Of a stretch of 31,964 nucleotides of DNA, positions 1 to 5,629 are shown piece by piece. The notes beneath the pieces are model-generated. The model ran no database searches, had not been told where the DNA came from, and was given only the letters and a program-made list of their open reading frames with translations. Both the position numbers and the translations under genes were made by a program. Each line of letters starts with the position of its first letter. The first letter of the stretch is position 1. The stretch comes from JBQTJJ01 sp052387235. GTDB taxonomy: Bacteria > Actinomycetota > Acidimicrobiia > Acidimicrobiales > GCA-2861595. Where the stretch lies: contig JBQTJJ010000181.1 in assembly GCA_052387235.1 (NCBI GenBank), positions 1-31,964 on the forward strand, in the 5' to 3' direction.

Positions 1-24
1 CGGCGGCGAGCGCCGCCGGCCGGG

Positions 25-366
25 TCAGACGGCTTCCTCGCCCATCTCGCCGGTGCGGATGCGCATCAGGCGCTCGACGTCGACGATCCAGATCTTGCCG
101 TCCCCGATCTGGCCGGTGGAGCCGCACTTGCGGATGATGTCCATGACCCGCTGGGCGTCGTCGATGGAGCACACGACCTCCACCTTGATCTTGGGGATCA
201 GGTCGACGGTGTACTCGGCCCCCCTGTAGGTCTCGGTGTGGCCCCCCTGCCGCCCGAAGCCCTTCACCTCGGTCACGGTGAGCCCCTGGACGCCGGCGCC
301 CTTCAGGCCGTCCTTGACGGACTCGAGCATGTGGGGCTTGATCACGGCAGTGACCAGCTTGATCAT
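25..366 (-). CDS. glnB: PII nitrogen regulatory protein (GlnB/GlnK family)
   Basis: This encodes a 113-residue PII signal transducer, a trimer that senses ATP/ADP and 2-oxoglutarate and controls ammonium transport and nitrogen enzymes. The family is typically 112 residues. The TVTEVKGFGRQ segment (about 30-40), the T-loop YRGAEY (47-52) and the C-terminal GKIWIVDVERLMRIRTGE block (90-107) are all intact. Tyr52 aligns with the Tyr51 that GlnD modifies in other bacteria. The ATG at 366 is chosen because AGGAG lies 7 nt upstream and the PII fold begins there; the longer in-frame extension is compositionally random. No amtB lies upstream, unlike the common amtB-glnK order; the downstream neighbour (possibly glnD) is outside the window. 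A GlnR-like box upstream suggests nitrogen control. GlnB versus GlnK cannot be separated from sequence alone. Confidence 0.95.
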   Translation of the reverse strand: MIKLVTAVIKPHMLESVKDGLKGAGVQGLTVTEVKGFGRQGGHTETYRGAEYTVDLIPKIKVEVVCSIDDAQRVMDIIRKCGSTGQIGDGKIWIVDVERLMRIRTGEMGEEAV

Positions 367-414
367 GTGGCCGCTCCTGTCGCCATGGGGTCGCCGTCGA
401 GGACGCTGGCGCCG

Positions 415-420
415 ATCGTA
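415..420 (-). promoter_or_regulatory. candidate -10 element of the PII gene
   Basis: TACGAT on the minus strand fits the TANNNT -10 pattern. It would place transcription start near 408, giving a leader of about 42 nt that contains the AGGAG ribosome site. No good -35 hexamer is visible, which suits a promoter that needs an activator such as GlnR bound at 431-468. Confidence 0.35.
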
Positions 421-430
421 GGGGGATCCT

Positions 431-468
431 GTGTCGCGACCGTCTCGGGTACGTGAACGGGGTGTTTC
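431..468 (-). promoter_or_regulatory. candidate GlnR operator upstream of the PII gene
   Basis: Read on the minus strand, four pentamers sit exactly 11 bp apart: GAAAC-N6-TTCAC-N6-GAGAC-N6-GACAC. The actinobacterial GlnR box alternates GTnAC and GaAAC half-sites with 6-bp spacers, so each pentamer matches its expected half-site perfectly or with one mismatch and the register is correct. It lies 65-102 bp before the PII start codon, just upstream of a -10-like TACGAT at 415-420. This is a consensus match by eye, not a demonstrated site. Confidence 0.5.
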
Positions 469-511
469 CAAGGTGCACCGCGTGGCAGCGTCGAGTGGCG
501 GGCACCCCTGG

Positions 512-564
512 CCGGGGCTCCCCTCCGACGGCCTCGCCGGCGGGCGGGAGGGGGGGAGCCCGGC
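512..564 (-). terminator. GC-rich stem-loop downstream of hsp20
   Basis: GGGCTCCCCTCC (515-526) can pair with the GGAGG...GGAGCCC run at 548-562, with small bulges and about 21 nt of loop. It starts about 28 bp beyond the Hsp20 stop codon on the minus strand and before the PII control region. There is no T tract, so it would be a non-canonical actinobacterial terminator if it is one. Confidence 0.35.
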
Positions 565-591
565 CCGCCGGCGCACGGCGCCGCCGCAGGC

Positions 592-1041
592 TCAGGCGGC
601 GGAGGACGTGGCGTCGATGGGCGTGGCCCCCGACTCGGAGCCGGCGCCGCTGATCTCGACCTTCCGGGGCTTGGCCTGCTCAGCCACCGGGATCTCGACG
701 GTGAGCACGCCCTGGTCGTAGCTGGCCTTGATCTTGTCGGGGTCCAGGCCCTCGCCCAGGAACAGCTGGCGGGTGAACGATCCCTGGGGCCGCTCGGCCA
801 CGACGACCTCGTCGCCCTCCTCCCGGCGCCAGCTCCGCTCGGCCTGGACCTGCAGCACGTTCTTCTCGATGGTGAGCTCCACCGTGGCCGGGTCGACGCC
901 GGGGAGGTCGAAGTGGACGAGGAACCGGTCTCCCCGCCGGTAGGCGTCGATGGGCATGACGGCCTGGCGGGCCGACGCCGATCCCCAGGTCTGCTGGGTG
1001 AGGCGATCGAGCTCACGGAAGGGGTCGAAGCGCATCAGCAC
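592..1041 (-). CDS. Hsp20/alpha-crystallin family small heat-shock protein
   Basis: This encodes a 149-residue ATP-independent holdase that binds unfolding proteins. The N-terminus, MLMRFDPFRELDRL when the GTG is read as Met, is typical of actinobacterial Hsp20. The alpha-crystallin domain spans about 28-120, with FDLPGVDP (44-51), FTRQLFLGEGLD (89-100) and the A-x4-GVL signature ending at 113. The C-terminal tail has VEI at 128-130 rather than a clear I-x-I motif. The GTG at 1041 is preferred because AAGGAGG lies 8 nt upstream; an ATG two codons further in is too far from that site, and upstream starts give unrelated sequence. It is a single-gene unit with its own promoter (1098-1127). No CIRCE operator or complete HspR (HAIR) inverted repeat is visible. 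Confidence 0.93.
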   Translation of the reverse strand: MLMRFDPFRELDRLTQQTWGSASARQAVMPIDAYRRGDRFLVHFDLPGVDPATVELTIEKNVLQVQAERSWRREEGDEVVVAERPQGSFTRQLFLGEGLDPDKIKASYDQGVLTVEIPVAEQAKPRKVEISGAGSESGATPIDATSSAA

Positions 1042-1097
1042 GGTGGTCTCCTCCTTCTGGGCAGACGGGTCCCGGTGGCCGGGAGGTTTCGCCATCC

Positions 1098-1127
1098 ACT
1101 CTACCCCATCGGCAGGAAACCTGACAA
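1098..1127 (-). promoter_or_regulatory. candidate sigma70-type promoter of hsp20
   Basis: On the minus strand TTGTCA (1122-1127) is followed by an 18-bp spacer and TAGAGT (1098-1103), close to TTGACA-N17-TATAAT. Transcription would begin near 1090, leaving about 50 nt of leader with a strong AAGGAGG. An imperfect inverted repeat (AAACCT...AGGTTT, about 1118-1145) overlaps the -35 and could be an operator, but matches no heat-shock box I know. Confidence 0.5.
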
Positions 1128-1173
1128 CCTCAGCAGTAGGTTTTCTGGCGACCAGGCCGCGGTCACCGCCGGC

Positions 1174-2268
1174 TCAAGTGGGAACGCCGTGCCGAGCCAG
1201 GGCGCGCTCGTCGATCTCGGCGCCTATGCCGGGAGTGTCGGGCACGCCCATGCGGCCACCGACGGCGGTGAGGGGCGAGCGCACGATGTCGCCGGCCAGG
1301 TACCACGAGGGCGGGGCCACGTCGCCCGGGAGGGTGAAGCCGGGCAGGGCGGCCAGGGCCAGGTTGGCGGCGCGGGCCAGGCCGGTCTCGAACATGCCCC
1401 CGCACCACACCGGCACCCCGGCCGCCCGGCACAGGTCGTGGATCCGCCGCGCCTCCAGGTAGCCGCCCACCCGCCCCGGCTTCACGCTCACCACGCCGGC
1501 CGCGCCGAGGGCGAGGGCGGCGGCGGCGGCGTCCACCGAGATGATGGACTCGTCCAGGCACACCGGGGTGGCGATGCGCCGGGCCAGCTCGGCGTGGCCC
1601 ACCAGGTCCTCGGGCCCGAGGGGCTGCTCGAGCAGCACCAGGTCGAACGGGTCGAGCCGGGCCAGGTGGCCGGCGTCGGCCAGCCGGTAGGCGCCGTTGG
1701 CATCGGCCTGGAGGAGCAGCCCGTCGCCGAAGCGCTCCCGCACGGCGCGCACCGGCTCCACGTCCCACCCCGGCGCGATCTTCAGCTTCACCCGCCGGTA
1801 GCCGGCGTCGACGGCCTCGGCCACGGCATCCACCAGCTCCGGGAGGGAGGCGGCCATGCCCACCGCCACGCCGGCCTCCACCGTGGCGGCGGTGGCCCCC
1901 AGCTCGTCGGCCAGCGACCGGGCGGCGGCCCGCAGCCCGGCGTCGAGGACCGCCATCTCCAGCGCCGCCTTGGCCATCCGATGGCCCCGCACGCCGGCGA
2001 GGGCCGGGCCGACGCCGTCGGCGTCGACGTCCCCGGCCGCCAGCAGCCTGGGCACGAGGTGGTGGCGGAGGACGGCGGCGGCGCCGTCGACGTACTCGGC
2101 CGTGTAGGAGGGCCCGTCCAGGGCGGCGCACTCGCCCCAGCCCTCGGCCTCGGGGGTGGCGACCCGCACCAGCAGGACGTCGCGGACCGAGTGCTCGCCG
2201 AGGGCGGTGCGCAGCGGGCGGAGGAAGGGAAGCCGGACCCGCCGCAGCTCGATGGCGGTGATGCGCAT
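1174..2268 (-). CDS. menC: o-succinylbenzoate synthase (MenC, enolase superfamily)
   Basis: This encodes a 364-residue enolase-superfamily dehydratase expected to convert SHCHC to o-succinylbenzoate in menaquinone synthesis. The N-terminal capping domain occupies about 1-125 and the barrel about 130-355. Catalytic features are complete: K161-L-K163 (general acid/base lysine), metal ligands D189 (QADANGAY), E214 (LLEQPL) and D239 (CLDES), and the opposite lysine K263 (SVKPGRVGG). Some relatives also racemise N-acylamino acids (NAAAR), so substrate cannot be fixed from sequence. The ATG at 2268 has no obvious ribosome site. It follows the LAHTG surface-protein gene by 33 bp, with no other men gene nearby, so it is an isolated pathway gene. 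Confidence 0.88.
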   Translation of the reverse strand: MRITAIELRRVRLPFLRPLRTALGEHSVRDVLLVRVATPEAEGWGECAALDGPSYTAEYVDGAAAVLRHHLVPRLLAAGDVDADGVGPALAGVRGHRMAKAALEMAVLDAGLRAAARSLADELGATAATVEAGVAVGMAASLPELVDAVAEAVDAGYRRVKLKIAPGWDVEPVRAVRERFGDGLLLQADANGAYRLADAGHLARLDPFDLVLLEQPLGPEDLVGHAELARRIATPVCLDESIISVDAAAAALALGAAGVVSVKPGRVGGYLEARRIHDLCRAAGVPVWCGGMFETGLARAANLALAALPGFTLPGDVAPPSWYLAGDIVRSPLTAVGGRMGVPDTPGIGAEIDERALARHGVPT

Positions 2269-2301
2269 GGCGGGGGAGCCGGCCGGGTCGGCCCCGGCTG
2301 C

Positions 2302-2772
2302 TCAGCCCCGCCGGGCGCAGCTGCGGGTGCGCCTGGTGGCCAGGCCCAGGCCGCCGGAGGCCAGGCCCAGCAGGAGGAGGAGGTCGGCGGGCCCGCCGGT
2401 GTGGGCCAGGGTGGGCTCCGCGCCCCCCCGTGCGGTGGTGGTGGGGGGGGTGGCGGTGCCGGTGGAGCTCGTGGTCGTGGTGGTCGCGCCGGTCCCCGGC
2501 GAGCCGGGAGCGGCGGTGCCCGGGCCCGCCCCGCCCGGGGCTCCGGTGGACGAGGTGGTGGTGGACGAGGTGGTGGTGGCTGCGGTGGTGGAGGTGGCGT
2601 CGGCCCCGCTGGTCGTGGTGGTGGTCGTGGTCGTGGGCGCTGCCGTCTCGTCGTCGCCGCCCTCGTGGATGGCGACGCCCGTGACACCACCGACGAGCAG
2701 TCCGAGGATCACCGCCGCCAGCAGCCCGACGGCCGCGCCGGCACGGGGCGGGACGCGGAACGGCGGCGGCAC
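2302..2772 (-). CDS. Thr-rich surface protein with LAHTG cell-wall sorting-like signal
   Basis: This encodes a 156-residue protein with no recognised enzymatic domain. It has an N-terminal hydrophobic segment after basic residues (about 11-35; signal peptide or anchor), a low-complexity Thr/Ser/Gly/Pro/Ala stalk (about 44-118), then LAHTG at 122-126, a Leu/Gly-rich hydrophobic stretch (130-146) and a basic tail (RRTRSCARRG). Pentapeptide, hydrophobic span and positive tail are the order of a sortase signal, and LAxTG is the pentapeptide associated with class E sortases of Actinobacteria. No sortase is in the window. The GTG start at 2772 has AGGA 7 nt upstream. Little remains between stalk and signals, so it may be a spacer or display stub. 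It follows the CpaE-like gene by 91 bp. Confidence 0.7.
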   Translation of the reverse strand: MPPPFRVPPRAGAAVGLLAAVILGLLVGGVTGVAIHEGGDDETAAPTTTTTTTTSGADATSTTAATTTSSTTTSSTGAPGGAGPGTAAPGSPGTGATTTTTSSTGTATPPTTTARGGAEPTLAHTGGPADLLLLLGLASGGLGLATRRTRSCARRG

Positions 2773-2863
2773 CGGTCCATCCTGTCACTTCGGGGCAGGC
2801 GCGATGGCGATCCCCGTCCCGGTCGTCCGGACGACCTCCGCCTGGCCGGCGGCGGGCCGGGAC

Positions 2864-4168
2864 TCAGCCCAGCGCCGCCTCCTCGGCTTCGCCCGACCAC
2901 GATCCGAGCGACCCCGGGCGTACCAGCTCGGGCCCGTGGACGGACGGCGCCGGTGCCCGGCCGGCGCCGGCGACCACGGCCGCGAAGGCGCCGGTGAGCG
3001 GGGCGGCGAGGGTGGCGGGCAGGCGCACGCCGTCGAGCATCGGCTCCTCCACCCGGCGCTCCGGCAGGTACACGGGGGGGCTGAAGGGCGGGCCGCCGTT
3101 GGCCGTGAGCCGGGCCAGGGTGGCCGTGATCTCGGACCGGGCCCGCCCGCCGCGGGGCGCCCGGTTGACCACCGGCACCACCCGGCCCGGCGCCACGCCG
3201 ATCCCGCGCAGCTCGTTGAGCACCCGCACGAGGGAGTGGGTGCCCTTCATGCCGGGGAGGCCGACGGCGAAGACGGCGTCGGCCCGCAGGGCGGCGGTGC
3301 GGCTCATCACGTGGCGCTCCTCCACCTCCATGGACCCGCCCTCGTCCTCGCCCTCGAGGTCGGCGTCGACGTCGCACACCACCACCCGGTAGGCGGCGAG
3401 GAGGGAGTCGAAGGCGGCCTCGAAGGCCCGCGGCCGGATGGCGGCCCACGACCGGGCCCGCCGCAGCCCCAGGAGCAGCTGGTAGCCCCGCTCCTCCACG
3501 TCGAAGGCGTAGGCCCGCACCTCTTCCGCCGGCACCCGCCGGGACCGGTGCGCCTCCACCAGCTCCTGCACGCCGGGGACGACGTCGCGGGCGTCGTGGA
3601 GCATGGCCTGCTCGGCCTGCAGGGCCAGGTCGGCCAGCAGCACCGGACCCTCGGCCGCGGCGTCGCCGGCCAGCCCCTGGGCCAGGGCCACGGCGACGGT
3701 GGAGACGCCGGTGCCGCCCGGGCCGCACACCGCCGCCACCCGGCCCCGGGTCCCGGGGGCGCCGGCGGTGGTGGGGTCGCCGGGCACGACGTCGCCCCGC
3801 CCGACCAGCGCCGCGTGCTCCCGCAGCACGTCGACCAGGGCCTTGGGGTCGAGGAAGTCGGGCAGCGCGGCGACCACGCCGAGGGCGGCCCAGTCCCGCC
3901 GGCCCCGGCGATCGTCGACGGCGATGGTGGCGCAGCCCACGTCCCGGGCCGTGTCGACCAGGTCCCGGTCGAGGGCGGGCAGGCCGGCGTCGACCAGCAC
4001 GGCCGAGAACGGGCGCCCCGAGGCCAGCCGGGCCCGCAGCTCCTCGCCGGACACGCACTTCACGAACTCGGCCGGGATGGTGCCGGAGTTGGCCCACTGG
4101 GCCACCGACCGGAACCAGGCCGAACGGGCCTGGGCCAGGCCCAGCACGACGTAGCGCTCGGTGGTCAC
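2864..4168 (-). CDS. CpaE/TadZ-like MinD-family ATPase, divergent P-loop
   Basis: This encodes a 434-residue protein resembling CpaE/TadZ, which localise Flp/Tad pilus machinery. Residues 1-118 look like a receiver-like domain (AVLVDAGLPALD, 56-67). Residues 142-400 form a MinD-like domain: P-loop GPGGTGVST (149-157), LLADLAL (177-183), hydrophobic strand VVVCDVD (262-268) and VVPVVNR (330-336). Both lysines of the usual KGGxGK[ST] loop are missing; CpaE proteins are known for divergent loops. No membrane segment is seen. The GTG at 4168 begins 5 nt after the upstream SAF-protein stop, so the two are probably translationally coupled. The acidic C-terminus is extended. CpaF and TadB/C are absent from the window, so a pilus role is uncertain. 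The MinD-like family call is firmer than the CpaE role. Confidence 0.72.
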   Translation of the reverse strand: MTTERYVVLGLAQARSAWFRSVAQWANSGTIPAEFVKCVSGEELRARLASGRPFSAVLVDAGLPALDRDLVDTARDVGCATIAVDDRRGRRDWAALGVVAALPDFLDPKALVDVLREHAALVGRGDVVPGDPTTAGAPGTRGRVAAVCGPGGTGVSTVAVALAQGLAGDAAAEGPVLLADLALQAEQAMLHDARDVVPGVQELVEAHRSRRVPAEEVRAYAFDVEERGYQLLLGLRRARSWAAIRPRAFEAAFDSLLAAYRVVVCDVDADLEGEDEGGSMEVEERHVMSRTAALRADAVFAVGLPGMKGTHSLVRVLNELRGIGVAPGRVVPVVNRAPRGGRARSEITATLARLTANGGPPFSPPVYLPERRVEEPMLDGVRLPATLAAPLTGAFAAVVAGAGRAPAPSVHGPELVRPGSLGSWSGEAEEAALG

Positions 4169-4173
4169 CGCCG

Positions 4174-4926
4174 TCAGCCGGCGCCGGCGGCGGGGGGAGC
4201 GGGGGCGGTGTAGGTGGGGGGCGGGGCGGCGGCGCCGGCCGGCGCCGGAGCCGACGCCCGCACGAGGGTCACGGTGCCGGCGTCGACGGCGTGGGCGACG
4301 GCCAGGGTGTCGGCGGTGGTGGGCACGGCCAGCGTGACGACCTCGTCGCCGCTGCCGGCCAGGGACGAGCGCGACTCGTGGCGGTCGGCGACCCGGGCCG
4401 AGCGGACGACCACGACCGTGTAGCCCTCGGCGCCGGTGCCGTAGGTGGCCAGCACGTCCACGAACTCGCCCTTGCGGAGCCGCCCGTCGACGGCGCGGGC
4501 CGACTCGACGGGGAACGAGATCTGGCGCTCGGCGCCGGCCGCGCCGGCGCCGGCCAGCACGTCGCTGGACTGGAGCAGCTCCCCCTTGGCCACCGGCCCG
4601 ATGACGACCGAGCCCACCAGCTGGCGGGGGTCGCGGTAGGAGCGGGAGCGCAGCGGGCCAGGGAGGTCGATGGGGAGGGTGGCGAGGTCGGCGCGGGTGA
4701 TGCGGTGGCCGAGGGGCAGGTCCCGGCGGGCCACCAGCCACGGCTCCCGGGTGTCGGCGGTGGCGGTGCTGTAGCCGGCGAAGATGCCCACCGCGGCCAG
4801 GGCCACGAGGAAGCCGCCCACCACGGCCCGGCCACCGGGGAGGGCCCGGCGCCGGCGCAGCGGACGGGCCCCGTTCGTGCCGGGACCGGCGACGGTGGGG
4901 GCGGGCCGCAGGCCGAGATCAGCCAT
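4174..4926 (-). CDS. SAF-domain membrane protein, CpaB-like
   Basis: This encodes a 250-residue protein with a basic N-terminus (RRRR, 24-27), one membrane segment (about 33-52) and an outer SAF domain (about 62-123; VARRDLPLGHRITRADLATL). A beta-rich segment with FPVESARAVDGRLRKGEFVDVL follows, as in RcpC/CpaB proteins, then a Pro/Ala-rich tail from about 225. CpaB-type proteins act in Flp pilus assembly at the envelope. It is directly upstream of the CpaE-like gene, the usual cpaB-cpaE order, but no secretin, ATPase or pilin follows. The ATG at 4926 has no convincing ribosome site; TAGTGT lies 9 nt upstream. Flagellar FlgA and sialic-acid synthases also carry SAF domains, but this membrane-plus-SAF layout fits CpaB best. 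Confidence 0.75.
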   Translation of the reverse strand: MADLGLRPAPTVAGPGTNGARPLRRRRALPGGRAVVGGFLVALAAVGIFAGYSTATADTREPWLVARRDLPLGHRITRADLATLPIDLPGPLRSRSYRDPRQLVGSVVIGPVAKGELLQSSDVLAGAGAAGAERQISFPVESARAVDGRLRKGEFVDVLATYGTGAEGYTVVVVRSARVADRHESRSSLAGSGDEVVTLAVPTTADTLAVAHAVDAGTVTLVRASAPAPAGAAAPPPTYTAPAPPAAGAG

Positions 4927-4935
4927 CGGCGGCCA

Positions 4936-4941
4936 ACACTA
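4936..4941 (-). promoter_or_regulatory. candidate -10 of the cpaB-like operon, near-leaderless
   Basis: TAGTGT on the minus strand sits 9 nt before the ATG at 4926, which would leave a leader of only 2-3 nt. An alternative is a perfect minus-strand TTGACA at 5012-5017 followed after 18 bp by TAACGA (4988-4993), giving a leader of about 55 nt. I cannot choose between them. Confidence 0.3.
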
Positions 4942-5002
4942 CGCACGCCCCCGGCTCCGACGCCGTCCAGGTCTGTCTCATGGGCCATCGTTAGTCGACA
5001 GC

Positions 5003-5018
5003 GTCAATGAGTGTCAAT
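5003..5018. repeat. GTCAAT direct repeat with 10-bp period in the divergent promoter region
   Basis: GTCAAT occurs at 5003-5008 and again at 5013-5018, one helical turn apart, in an unusually A+T-rich patch between the divergent cpaB-like and WXG100 genes. It overlaps a possible minus-strand -35 (TTGACA, 5012-5017) and lies directly before the WXG100 promoter. This is the geometry of a regulator site that could affect both transcripts. The regulator is unknown. Confidence 0.35.
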
Positions 5019-5020
5019 CC

Positions 5021-5049
5021 TTGTTTTTCGATGAATCTCATGTTAGACA
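5021..5049 (+). promoter_or_regulatory. candidate promoter of the WXG100 gene
   Basis: TTGTTT (5021-5026), a 17-bp spacer and TAGACA (5044-5049) preceded by TG one base away (extended -10) fit a sigma70-type promoter. Transcription would start near 5056 and give a 25-nt leader with GGAAGGAG. Confidence 0.45.
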
Positions 5050-5080
5050 GTCGGCGACCCTCCCGGAAGGAGACCCAACG

Positions 5081-5347
5081 ATGTCCAACATGGTCGGCGG
5101 CAGCCTCGAGCAGATGCAGACCCTCGAGCAGCAGTTCACCACCGACGCCCAGGCCGTGGGTGAGCTGCAGCGGCGCATCTCGGCCGTCGTGGGCAGCACC
5201 ACCTGGACCGGCCCGGCCGCCGACCGGTTCCGATCGGAGTGGAACGGCTCGTTCGTGGCCTCGCTCACCCGCCTGCAGGAGGCCCTGGGCGAGAACGCCG
5301 CTGTCGTCCGCAACCGGCGCCAGGCCATCCAGACCGCCACCGCCTGA
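5081..5347 (+). CDS. WXG100 family (ESAT-6-like) protein
   Basis: This encodes an 88-residue protein with the WXG100 plan: a helix (about 5-38), a turn with W42-T-G44 and a second helix (about 45-85), with no signal peptide. Such proteins are small helical-hairpin dimers exported by type VII-type systems powered by FtsK/SpoIIIE ATPases. The ATG at 5081 is fixed by GGAAGGAG 8 nt upstream. The usual C-terminal YxxxD/E export signal is not evident; the end is RNRRQAIQTATA. It is the only WXG100 gene here, so a homodimer is likely rather than an EsxA/EsxB pair. The large ATPase gene follows after 282 bp. Its last codons lie inside a tandem duplication. Confidence 0.88.
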   Translation: MSNMVGGSLEQMQTLEQQFTTDAQAVGELQRRISAVVGSTTWTGPAADRFRSEWNGSFVASLTRLQEALGENAAVVRNRRQAIQTATA

Positions 5348-5453
5348 GCCCGGTCGCCATGCCCCCCACCCCCGCCCCCCCCGCCGCCGCCGCCGACCCG
5401 GCCACCGCCTGAGCCCGGTCGCCATGCCCCCCGCCCCCGCCGCCGCCGACCCG
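5336..5453. repeat. imperfect 65-bp tandem duplication spanning the WXG100 stop codon
   Basis: Copy 1 (5336-5400) contains the last codons and TGA of the WXG100 gene. Copy 2 starts at 5401 and repeats the first 32 bp exactly, including the same coding tail and TGA, then a C/G-rich run and GACCCG (to 5453), with 12 bp fewer in the run. The rest of the 282-bp gap before the ATPase gene is C/G-rich without a convincing gene. Confidence 0.85.
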
Positions 5454-5629
5454 GGCTTCCGGGCCGGGAGCACGCCCCCCGCGCTCCCGCCGGCGGCGGC
5501 GGGGCGGGCCGTCGCCCACCCGGGGGTCCGGCACGCACGTCGGCCCTCCGCACTCCCGCTCCCGCCCTCGCCGGGGCTCCCGCCGGCGCCGGCGCCGGGG
5601 CGGGGCGAGCGCGGGTCGGGAGCGGTGTG

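Noticed and set aside
1171..1180. GCTCAAG resembling half of the HspR (HAIR) operator near hsp20
   Set aside because: Only one half-site, overlapping the menC stop codon, with no inverted partner at the required spacing.
913..2997. 694-residue plus-strand reading frame across hsp20, menC and the LAHTG gene
   Set aside because: It is opposite to well-supported genes with clear motifs, and its protein is low-complexity Gly/His/Arg typical of antisense shadows in high-G+C DNA.
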